Below are positions 1-4,619 of a stretch of 5,768 nucleotides of DNA, piece after piece. The stretch is from Bacillota bacterium (GTDB lineage Bacteria > Bacillota > Clostridia > Peptostreptococcales > Anaerovoracaceae): the NCBI GenBank assembly GCA_029266295.1, contig JAQSXD010000261.1, positions 1 to 5,768 of the forward strand, read 5' to 3'. Positions within the stretch are counted from its first letter, which is position 1. The number at the start of each line of letters is the position of its first letter. The notes beneath the pieces are model-generated. The model did not search any database. It was not told where the DNA came from and saw nothing but the letters and a program-made list of their open reading frames with translations. The position numbers and the translations under genes were made by a program.

Positions 1-327
1 ATTTCCCAAACCGTTTTGCAAGGTCAAGGCGATGGTTTGAGGTCCGAAAACCGCCTTGTTTGACTTAACTGCCATACTGGTCAGCGTAGACTTTACAAAT
101 ACGATTGCAAGATCGCAAAATCCGACTTCTTCCGGGTCACTTGTCCCCTTCACTCTGTCGTATGTAACAAGGACTCCATTTTCCTCCATCACAAGACCTT
201 TGCTTCTGACAGTTTCCATATGGTCCTTCCATACATCGATCAAATAAACCTCATTCTCCGAAACGGTAGAAAGCTTAGCTCCGTAGAGACAGCCCATTGC
301 ACCCGCTCCAACGATGGCGATTTTCAT
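1..327 (-). CDS. panE: 2-dehydropantoate 2-reductase (ketopantoate reductase family), N-terminal part
   Basis: This is a partial gene: 109 codons are open from the ATG to the window edge, and the C-terminal domain (family length about 300 residues) lies outside. PanE-family enzymes reduce ketopantoate to pantoate in the cytoplasm using NAD(P)H. The start MKIAIVGAGAMGCLYGAKL is a Rossmann nucleotide-binding loop (GxGxMG, residues 7-12) typical of the family. Lys79 in FVKS and Asn105 in LQNGLGN match the conserved Lys and Asn of the ketopantoate reductase active site. The second strand of the fold ends VYLID, with an acidic residue (Asp31) where NADPH-dependent members often carry Arg. This hints at NADH use, but it is only an inference. 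The start is fixed by an AGGAGG site 5 nt upstream. The gene follows panB by 9 bp, so it is very likely cotranscribed with it. The family also includes reductases of other 2-oxo acids, so the substrate call rests largely on the neighbouring panB. Confidence 0.9.
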   Translation of the reverse strand, partial: MKIAIVGAGAMGCLYGAKLSTVSENEVYLIDVWKDHMETVRSKGLVMEENGVLVTYDRVKGTSDPEEVGFCDLAIVFVKSTLTSMAVKSNKAVFGPQTIALTLQNGLGN

Positions 328-332
328 TGGTT

Positions 333-338
333 CCTCCT
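333..338 (-). promoter_or_regulatory. panE ribosome binding site overlapping the panB stop codon
   Basis: AGGAGG lies 5 nt before the panE ATG. The panB stop TAG (337-339) overlaps its first two bases, giving the junction TAGGAGGAACCAATG. Ribosomes ending panB therefore stop on the panE initiation site, which suggests translational coupling. Confidence 0.85.
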
Positions 339-1173
339 AATACAATTTAGGGATATCCACTTCTTTGTTGAAGCTGAAGTCCGGTGACGGAAATTCTCCT
401 TCCAGTGTTTCGCGATGGAACTCGTTGAGTGCCTCCACCATCGTTTTGCGAATCTGAGCGTATTGTTTCACAAACTTTGGTTTAAAATCGCCGTACATTC
501 CCAGCATGTCCTGGGTTACCAGCACCTGACAATCAACATGAGGGCCTGCGCCGATGCCTAAAATCGGAATGCTGACAGCTTCCGTTACTGCTTTTGCAAC
601 CATGGAAGGCACACATTCCAAAACGATGGAGAAGCATCCTGCTTTTTCCAACGCAATGGCGTCTTCGATGAGTTTTTTTGCGCTTTCGGGAGTTCCGCCC
701 TGAACCTTAAAGCCCCCAAGGGAGGATGCGGTCTGAGGTGTCAGTCCGATGTGACCCATGACGTTGATACCTGCTCTTACGATGGCCTGTATCCTGGATA
801 GCATTTCCACACCGCCTTCCAGCTTGATACAATCGCAATTTGTTTCCTTAATGATACGGTTTGCATTTCTGACAGCTTCCTCATCACTCACATTGTAAGA
901 TCCAAAGGGCATGTCACCGACGATCCAGGTATTGGGAGCACCTTTTACCACGGGTCTGATATGATGGATCATGTCATCCATCGTTACTGACTCGGTGCCT
1001 TTGTAGCCCAGCATGATCATTCCCAGTGAGTCTCCTACCAGTATGATTTCCACATCGCTGTCGTTAATAATCGAAGCCATGGTATAATCATACGCCGTAA
1101 CATAGCTGAACTTCTTCCCCTCCTGTTTAAATTTTTTGAAGTCGGAGATCGTCATTTTCGTTTTGTTGCTCAT
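337..1173 (-). CDS. panB: 3-methyl-2-oxobutanoate hydroxymethyltransferase (ketopantoate hydroxymethyltransferase)
   Basis: PanB moves the C1 unit of 5,10-methylene-THF onto 2-oxoisovalerate to give ketopantoate, the first committed step toward pantothenate and CoA. It is a cytoplasmic, metal-dependent (beta/alpha)8 barrel, and the reaction is known to be reversible. The 278-residue length is normal for the family. Visible landmarks are TAYDYTMA (26-33), GDSLGM with metal-ligand Asp48 (47-52), GDMPFGSY with Asp87 (86-93), KLEGG with Glu119 (117-121), GHIGLTPQ (140-147), LECVP with the catalytic Glu186 (185-189) and GIGAG (206-210). They correspond to D45, D84, E114 and E181 of the E. coli enzyme, so it looks fully active. 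The chosen ATG has AGGAGG at 1180-1185 with a 6-nt spacer; the internal Met7 has no such site. It is followed at 9 bp by panE, while panC and panD are not in view. Its C1 donor is the product of the folD-fchA-fhs genes in the same cluster. Confidence 0.96.
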   Translation of the reverse strand: MSNKTKMTISDFKKFKQEGKKFSYVTAYDYTMASIINDSDVEIILVGDSLGMIMLGYKGTESVTMDDMIHHIRPVVKGAPNTWIVGDMPFGSYNVSDEEAVRNANRIIKETNCDCIKLEGGVEMLSRIQAIVRAGINVMGHIGLTPQTASSLGGFKVQGGTPESAKKLIEDAIALEKAGCFSIVLECVPSMVAKAVTEAVSIPILGIGAGPHVDCQVLVTQDMLGMYGDFKPKFVKQYAQIRKTMVEALNEFHRETLEGEFPSPDFSFNKEVDIPKLY

Positions 1174-1195
1174 TTTTTTCCTCCTAGATAGTTTC

Positions 1196-1220
1196 CCTTG
1201 CCAAGGTTCATCACGCGTGA
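1196..1220. promoter_or_regulatory. Two adjacent palindromes in the panB leader (candidate operator)
   Basis: In the 95-bp gap before panB there are two short dyads: CCTTGCCAAGG (1196-1206, 5-bp arms around one base) and the perfect 10-bp palindrome TCACGCGTGA (1211-1220). They lie 11-24 bp beyond the panB ribosome binding site. IclR-type regulators bind short palindromes near promoters, so these are candidate sites for the neighbouring regulator, but no specific match to a known IclR box is claimed. Confidence 0.35.
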
Positions 1221-1252
1221 AGCAGGATGAAATCGGTCAAAGAAGGGATTTT

Positions 1253-1277
1253 AATATATAATAAAAAATTATATATT
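1253..1277. repeat. AT-only inverted repeat straddling the regulator stop codon
   Basis: AATATATAAT (1253-1262) and ATTATATATT (1268-1277) are perfect 10-bp inverted arms separated by five A:T pairs. The repeat covers the last two sense codons and the TAA stop (1269-1271) of the IclR-family gene. In RNA it could form a hairpin of A-U pairs only. It has no GC pairs and is not followed by a clean U-tract, so it is at best a weak terminator; it could also be a simple AT-rich stretch. Confidence 0.5.
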
Positions 1278-2060
1278 CGGCTTAAAGCCCAGCATCCGCG
1301 ATATTCTCTCTGCGGCTTCCGCCACTAACTCTGCATACAAAGTGAGATGCTGATCCGGATCATACCTGTATTTTGGACAAGACACGCTGATTGCTGCAAT
1401 CGGGTCACCGTGGTAGTCAAAGATGGGAGCTCCAAAGCAGATTAATCCGATCAGATACTCTTCATCATCAATGGCGTATCCCACGTTTCTTACTTTTTTC
1501 AGTTCTTCCTGCAGCAATACAATGTCTGTTATCGTATTTTCTGTAAAGATCTCAAACGAGATACTTCCTAATACATTCTGTCGCTCTTTTTCCGGCATAT
1601 AGGCGAGGATGACTTTTCCCAAGCCCGAACAATAGCATGGAACGCTGGTTCCAATCCCGAGACCGACTTTGATCGTTGAGCTGCTTTCCAGCTTGTCAAT
1701 ATAAAAAATCTTATTGCCTGCCATCACGCCAAGATTGATGGTCTCACCGGTTTTCGATGCAAGCTCTTCCATTACCGGCCTTGCGATGTGCTTTACGCCG
1801 GTTTTATCCATAACCCTGTTGCCCATTGCCAGTAATTTCAAGCTATTTGCGTATTTTCTGCTATCGGGGTTCTGATTGATGTATCCCGCATCCTTTATGG
1901 TATTGATCAAACGATGAACGGTGGACTTATCCATATGCAGTCTGTCGCTCAGTTCTCCGATACTAAGTTCTCCGTATTTATCAAGCGCTTCCATAATCAG
2001 AAAGGCTTTTATTACAGATTTTACGCTGTTTGATTTATCCTCCGTATCGTAACCCTGCAT
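1269..2060 (-). CDS. IclR-family transcriptional regulator
   Basis: This is a 263-residue DNA-binding regulator with the usual IclR layout and length. The N-terminal winged helix-turn-helix spans about residues 13-80: ALDKYGELSIGELSDRLHM leads to the recognition helix DKSTVHRLINTIKDAGYI (44-61). The C-terminal effector domain (about 90-258) contains INLGVMAGNKIFYIDKL, a CSGLGKVILAYMPEKE segment (144-159) where the family usually has TAxGKAxLA, and the typical run GYAIDDEEY...G.ICFGAPIFD...IAAISVSCP (194-229). Such proteins sense small organic acids and commonly control catabolic operons, often including their own gene. The effector cannot be read from the sequence, but a pathway intermediate such as pantoate, ketopantoate or 2-oxoisovalerate would be natural given the neighbours. 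The ATG is supported by GGAGG at 2068-2072. The gene sits between the C1-folate/formate genes and panB-panE, with about 95-99 bp of spacing on each side that could hold promoters. Confidence 0.93.
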   Translation of the reverse strand: MQGYDTEDKSNSVKSVIKAFLIMEALDKYGELSIGELSDRLHMDKSTVHRLINTIKDAGYINQNPDSRKYANSLKLLAMGNRVMDKTGVKHIARPVMEELASKTGETINLGVMAGNKIFYIDKLESSSTIKVGLGIGTSVPCYCSGLGKVILAYMPEKERQNVLGSISFEIFTENTITDIVLLQEELKKVRNVGYAIDDEEYLIGLICFGAPIFDYHGDPIAAISVSCPKYRYDPDQHLTLYAELVAEAAERISRMLGFKPNI

Positions 2061-2096
2061 GTTGTTTCCTCCAAATGCATAGTATCAAGAAATCGC

Positions 2097-2108
2097 TGAT
2101 TTGACGAA
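2097..2108 (+). repeat. 12-bp word shared with the FNT-gene leader (copy 1)
   Basis: TGATTTGACGAA on the plus strand in the leader of the IclR-family gene. The same 12 bases occur on the minus strand at 3125-3136 in the leader of the FNT gene, so the two copies are inverted and flank that gene. The function is unknown; it may be a shared regulatory site or a remnant of rearrangement. Confidence 0.5.
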
Positions 2109-2109
2109 A

Positions 2110-2139
2110 GGTGCACAGTTGGTCGATTTGATGTGCGCC
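2110..2139. promoter_or_regulatory. Imperfect dyad in the regulator leader (candidate autoregulatory operator)
   Basis: GGTGCACA (2110-2117) and TGTGCGCC (2132-2139) are inverted arms matching at 7 of 8 positions, with centres 22 bp (about two helical turns) apart. They lie 50-79 bp before the start of the IclR-family gene, a plausible place for an autoregulatory operator. No known binding consensus was matched. Confidence 0.3.
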
Positions 2140-2145
2140 TGAAAT

Positions 2146-2159
2146 GGAATCAGCATTCC
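2146..2159 (-). other. Small hairpin directly after the FNT gene stop
   Basis: GGAAT and ATTCC form a 5-bp stem with a 4-base loop immediately downstream of the FNT stop codon (2160-2162). The stem is short and no U-tract follows, so this is unlikely to be an efficient intrinsic terminator. It may mark the end of the mRNA weakly or have no role. One arm belongs to a 10-bp word, GGAATCAGCA (2146-2155), that recurs at 3054-3063. Confidence 0.3.
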
Positions 2160-2993
2160 CTACGTTCGCTTGTAAACATACCAGTAAGCCATACCTACAA
2201 ATACTCCGCCGCCCACGATGTTGCCCAGGGTGACCGGGATGAGGTTATTTACGAAGAAACCGCTCCAGGTGAGTCCATCGAGTGCCTCTTGTGATAATCC
2301 ACTGAGCGCCGCAAAGCTCATCTGAGACTTTGCCATGAGTCCTGCCGGGATGTAATACATATTAGCAATGCTATGCTCAAAGCCTGATGTGATGAAAAGC
2401 CAGATGGGGAAAAAGATTGCGAATATTTTCCCCATCATGGACTCCGCTCCGGCAGCTAACCATACTGCCAGGCATACGAGCCAGTTGCACAGAATCCCCA
2501 AATAAAAGGCTTTTGTGAAATCAAGCCCCACTTTATATGCCGCGGTTTTTACAGTAATTGCTCCAAGTAGTTCACCGCCGCTTGCAAAAAGTCCGGAATG
2601 GACCATCATATAAACGATGAGTAACGATCCGATCAAATTTCCGGCATAGACGATAACCCAGTTTCTTAGCATTCTTCCCAAAGTCACTTTTTTCTCACAG
2701 ACTGCTGCGAGGATCATCGTATTTCCCGTAAAAAGCTCGCCTCCTGCCAGAACTACCATCATAAGACCGGTTCCAAATACAGCGCCTGCCAATACCCTGC
2801 CAAGGCCGTAAGTATCGGGACGGGCAAGGAGATTAAAGGCAGCCATTGTTGAGCCTTGTGCTGCAAAGGCGATAAAGGCGCCTGCCAATATGCCAAGAAT
2901 CAGCAATTTCTGAAAGCTCCCGCCCGCTTTTGCTTCTGCCGTGCGGATGATCGCATCAGTGATTTCGGCAGGCGATAATGGTTTCATATCCAT
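2160..2993 (-). CDS. focA: Formate/nitrite transporter (FNT) family channel, probably formate
   Basis: FNT proteins are pentameric inner-membrane channels, one pore per six-helix subunit, that pass formate, nitrite or hydrosulfide. This 277-residue protein has the family's normal length. Membrane segments are seen at about 28-48, 66-88, 108-133, 161-182, 188-204 and 245-271. Family signatures include LAGGELFTGN (82-91, the broken helix and omega-loop region), YLGILCNWLVCLAVWLA (164-180) and GFEHSIANMYYIP (204-216), whose His207 matches the conserved pore histidine of FocA. The start MDMK is chosen for a weak AAGGTAAGG site about 8 nt upstream. Sequence alone does not separate FocA from NirC or HSC subfamilies. 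Neighbouring fhs, fchA and folD, which use or make formate, favour formate as substrate, so the symbol is tentative. It has its own 143-bp leader and may form a separate transcription unit or be read through from folD. It could serve uptake or export. Confidence 0.88.
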   Translation of the reverse strand: MDMKPLSPAEITDAIIRTAEAKAGGSFQKLLILGILAGAFIAFAAQGSTMAAFNLLARPDTYGLGRVLAGAVFGTGLMMVVLAGGELFTGNTMILAAVCEKKVTLGRMLRNWVIVYAGNLIGSLLIVYMMVHSGLFASGGELLGAITVKTAAYKVGLDFTKAFYLGILCNWLVCLAVWLAAGAESMMGKIFAIFFPIWLFITSGFEHSIANMYYIPAGLMAKSQMSFAALSGLSQEALDGLTWSGFFVNNLIPVTLGNIVGGGVFVGMAYWYVYKRT

Positions 2994-3053
2994 TTTTATA
3001 CCTTACCTTTTCATATTTATTCTTATTTTTATTTATTCTAGCGAAGCACGGAA

Positions 3054-3063
3054 GGAATCAGCA
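3054..3063 (+). repeat. 10-bp word repeated in two leaders
   Basis: GGAATCAGCA occurs here, 61-70 bp before the FNT start, and again at 2146-2155, 86-95 bp before the start of the IclR-family gene, in the same orientation. Flanking bases also agree partly. It could be a shared regulatory site or coincidence. Confidence 0.35.
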
Positions 3064-3089
3064 CTTCTCTAAATTCCAAGCGTTAGCGT

Positions 3090-3114
3090 AGTCAAGTCAA
3101 GTTAAGTTAAGTAA
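3090..3114. repeat. Five tandem pentamers in the FNT leader
   Basis: Five consecutive 5-bp units read AGTCA, AGTCA, AGTTA, AGTTA, AGTAA on the plus strand. On the minus strand this gives TTACTTAACTTAACTTGACTTGACT, which contains two TTGACT words like a -35 element. No good -10 box follows at 16-18 bp, so a promoter is not called. Such slippable tracts can vary in unit number between strains. Confidence 0.6.
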
Positions 3115-3146
3115 TTGTTTATCCTTCGTCAAATCATTACTTAACT
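3105..3146. repeat. 11-bp inverted repeat at the 3' end of folD
   Basis: AGTTAAGTAAT (3105-3115) and ATTACTTAACT (3136-3146) are perfect inverted arms separated by 20 bases, overlapping the folD stop codon (3137-3139). In the transcript this could fold into an 11-bp AU-rich stem. There is no U-tract after it, so it is not a standard terminator; it might shield the 3' end of the fhs-fchA-folD message or act as a DNA site. Confidence 0.5.
3125..3136 (-). repeat. 12-bp word shared with the regulator leader (copy 2)
   Basis: TGATTTGACGAA on the minus strand, immediately after the folD stop and 132-143 bp before the FNT start. It is identical to the plus-strand word at 2097-2108. It lies inside the loop of the inverted repeat at 3105-3146 and contains a TTGACG word resembling a -35 element. 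Confidence 0.5.
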
Positions 3147-3991
3147 ATCGATTGCTGCTCCATAGCCCTGATGACGTGTTTTAATAGGATCATCGAGGTG
3201 ACCGCTCCCACGCCTCCCGGTACCGGTGATATTGCGCTAACCGACTCAACGACTTCGTCGAAATCCACATCTCCGCATAAATTGCCTGACGCATCAGTAT
3301 TGATTCCCACATCAACGATGACAGAATCGGTAGAAAAAAACTCTTTACCGAAAAATTTCGCCTTCCCAGCTCCTGTTACCACGATATCCGCTTTGGCAGT
3401 TACTTCAGGCAAACTCTTCGTCTTGGAATGACACAGGGTCACTGTGGAATTTTCATTCAGAAAGAGCATGGCAAGGGGTTTGCCCAGAACCATGCTTCTG
3501 TTGACCACAGCCACATGTTTCCCATCCAGATCATAGCCGTAAAACTTCAAAATCTCAATGACGGCCTCGGGAGTGCAAGGCGCAATTCCGCTCTTATCCC
3601 CAAGAAATACCTTTTCCGCATTGACAGGGCTCATGCAGTCGATGTCCTTCTCCGGCTTGATCGTCCTGCTAACGAGGTCCATATCAAGCTGCTTTGGAAG
3701 GGGCCTGAAGATCAAGATGCCGTGAATATTCTGGTCTTCATTGAGCTGATGGATCTTGTCAATAAAGTTTACCGTATCAACATTATCGTCAACTTCCACG
3801 ACTTCTGCAAGAATTCCAAGCTCTCCGCAATTTTTCAGCACACGATTTTCATAGGCGATATCGTCCGGCCTGTTGCCTGCACGAAGAATTGCCAGTTTTG
3901 GAAGTACTCTTCCTGATTGCCTGCAAGCTTCCACCGCATTCCGTATCTCCGTTCTGATTTGATCTGCAACAGGTTTTCCCTTTAACAGCAT
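3137..3991 (-). CDS. folD: FolD-family methylenetetrahydrofolate dehydrogenase, probably lacking cyclohydrolase activity
   Basis: FolD interconverts 5,10-methylene-THF and 5,10-methenyl-THF with NAD(P), and bifunctional members also hydrolyse methenyl-THF to 10-formyl-THF. Length (284) and layout are normal: a folate domain, then a Rossmann domain with NRSMVLGKP (164-172), CHS (187-189), DVGIN (227-231), GDVDF (240-244) and PVPGGVG (256-262). The active site is unusual. GNRPDDIAYENRVLKNC aligns without gaps to the family's GxxPxSxxYxxxKxKxC, keeping Tyr47 and Lys53 but placing Val51 where the catalytic Lys (K54 in E. coli, K56 in human) belongs. The usual VQLPLP is IFRPLP (94-99), DVDG is DIDC (116-119) and the NxG after it is NAE. 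Loss of that Lys abolishes cyclohydrolase but not dehydrogenase activity in studied enzymes, so this is probably a dehydrogenase only. The gene overlaps fchA, which supplies the cyclohydrolase, by 10 bp and has GGAGGG 7 bases from its ATG. Cofactor preference is not clear. Confidence 0.92.
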   Translation of the reverse strand: MLLKGKPVADQIRTEIRNAVEACRQSGRVLPKLAILRAGNRPDDIAYENRVLKNCGELGILAEVVEVDDNVDTVNFIDKIHQLNEDQNIHGILIFRPLPKQLDMDLVSRTIKPEKDIDCMSPVNAEKVFLGDKSGIAPCTPEAVIEILKFYGYDLDGKHVAVVNRSMVLGKPLAMLFLNENSTVTLCHSKTKSLPEVTAKADIVVTGAGKAKFFGKEFFSTDSVIVDVGINTDASGNLCGDVDFDEVVESVSAISPVPGGVGAVTSMILLKHVIRAMEQQSIVK

Positions 3992-4608
3992 AACAGTCCC
4001 TCCACATATTCATATACCTCATCAGCCAGCCGGAGTCCTTCTTGCTCAACCGACTTGATCTGTGCGCTATATTTCGCCTTGAGGGTTTCATCTTTCATAA
4101 GCTTTAGATTGATCAGGACATTTAGTTTTGCTCCCTGAAGTGCGGATTTGCAAAAGATTACTCCTACGCCTGCATCGCTGATGACGATACGGCTCCCTTT
4201 TATCGCATATTGTTCCAGCAGCTTGATTGCAGCAAGACAGTTTTCTGCAATCTCCATTGGAACCTGTGTTGCTTTTACAAGTACTTCCTGAAGAATGCGC
4301 TCTTTTTCTGCTTTTTCTTCGTCTGTACCTGACGGTAGTCCGTAGGCTCTGGAAAGAGGCTCAAAAACCTCTGCATCTTCCGCTACAAGTTCATTAAACC
4401 GGCGAATCAATATTTCCGATTCCAGAAGTAGTCCTTTTATGTCTTCTTCAACATCCGCATATTTTTTCTTACCCACCGTAAGATTACCGACCATGCTTCC
4501 CAAAGCCATACCAACAGAGCCTACGAGCGCTGATGCGCCGCCGCCTCCTGGTACGGGTTTGCTGGATGCAAGTGCGTCGATGAATTCCAGGCAGCTTTGA
4601 TTCAGCAT
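3982..4608 (-). CDS. fchA: Methenyltetrahydrofolate cyclohydrolase (cyclodeaminase/cyclohydrolase family)
   Basis: FchA interconverts 5,10-methenyl-THF and 10-formyl-THF in the cytoplasm. It belongs to the all-helical family that also contains the formimino-THF cyclodeaminase domain of FTCD. The 208-residue length is typical of the stand-alone form. The hallmark N-terminal stretch is present: FIDALASSKPVPGGGGASAL (9-28), then GSMVGNLTVGKKKY (37-50). Further on are AEDAEVF with the conserved Asp79 (76-82), VPMEIAENC (116-124) and SDAGVGV (144-150). The start has AGGAGG 5 nt upstream. It lies between fhs (9-bp gap) and folD (10-bp overlap), the arrangement expected for the methyl-branch C1-folate pathway of clostridia and acetogens. 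Formiminotransferase or histidine-degradation genes are not nearby, so cyclohydrolase is favoured over cyclodeaminase. It is likely the main cyclohydrolase here because the adjoining FolD lacks the catalytic lysine. Confidence 0.92.
   Translation of the reverse strand: MLNQSCLEFIDALASSKPVPGGGGASALVGSVGMALGSMVGNLTVGKKKYADVEEDIKGLLLESEILIRRFNELVAEDAEVFEPLSRAYGLPSGTDEEKAEKERILQEVLVKATQVPMEIAENCLAAIKLLEQYAIKGSRIVISDAGVGVIFCKSALQGAKLNVLINLKLMKDETLKAKYSAQIKSVEQEGLRLADEVYEYVEGLLCC
3998..4003 (-). promoter_or_regulatory. folD ribosome binding site inside the end of fchA
   Basis: GGAGGG lies within the fchA coding sequence (the EGL codons near its end), 6 nt before the folD ATG. Together with the 10-bp overlap ATGCTGTTAA, it fixes the folD start and points to coupled translation of the two genes. 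Confidence 0.8.
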
Positions 4609-4613
4609 TCTAT

Positions 4614-4619
4614 CCTCCT
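4614..4619 (-). promoter_or_regulatory. fchA ribosome binding site overlapping the fhs stop codon
   Basis: AGGAGG sits 5 nt before the fchA ATG, and the fhs stop TAG (4618-4620) overlaps its first two bases, giving TAGGAGGATAGAATG. This is the same geometry as the panB-panE junction and suggests translational coupling. Confidence 0.85.

Noticed and set aside
1174..1268. Sigma-70 promoter for panB from TTGACC on the minus strand
   Set aside because: The sequence 16-18 bp downstream is GC-rich (around CACGCGTGA) and does not resemble a -10 box.
1253..1277. Rho-independent terminator after the IclR-family gene
   Set aside because: The inverted repeat is perfect but contains only A and T pairs, and no clean U-run follows the second arm; kept as a repeat only.
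2160..2993. FNT protein as a nitrite or hydrosulfide channel
   Set aside because: It cannot be excluded from sequence, but no nitrite or sulfite metabolism gene is nearby, whereas three formate/C1-folate genes are; formate is preferred.
2994..3136. Sigma-70 promoter for the FNT gene based on TTGACG and TTGACT words
   Set aside because: None of the -35-like words has an acceptable -10 box 16-18 bp downstream, and the TAGAAT near 3036-3041 lacks a matching -35.
2994..3136. Riboswitch (for example THF-type) in the FNT leader
   Set aside because: The leader is short and AT-rich with simple repeats; no conserved riboswitch core could be recognised by eye.
3428..3916. 162-codon plus-strand open frame opposite folD
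   Set aside because: It is antisense to a clearly conserved FolD protein, shows no recognisable family features and has no good ribosome binding site; it is a shadow of the coding frame.
3137..3991. folD as a decaying pseudogene because of its altered active site
   Set aside because: The frame is intact and of full length, the NAD(P)-binding and C-terminal motifs are kept, and it has a good ribosome binding site; a specialised enzyme is more likely.
3849..4091. 80-codon minus-strand open frame across the fchA-folD junction
   Set aside because: It overlaps both real genes in another frame and its composition (many Arg, Ser, Lys) looks like an out-of-frame translation.
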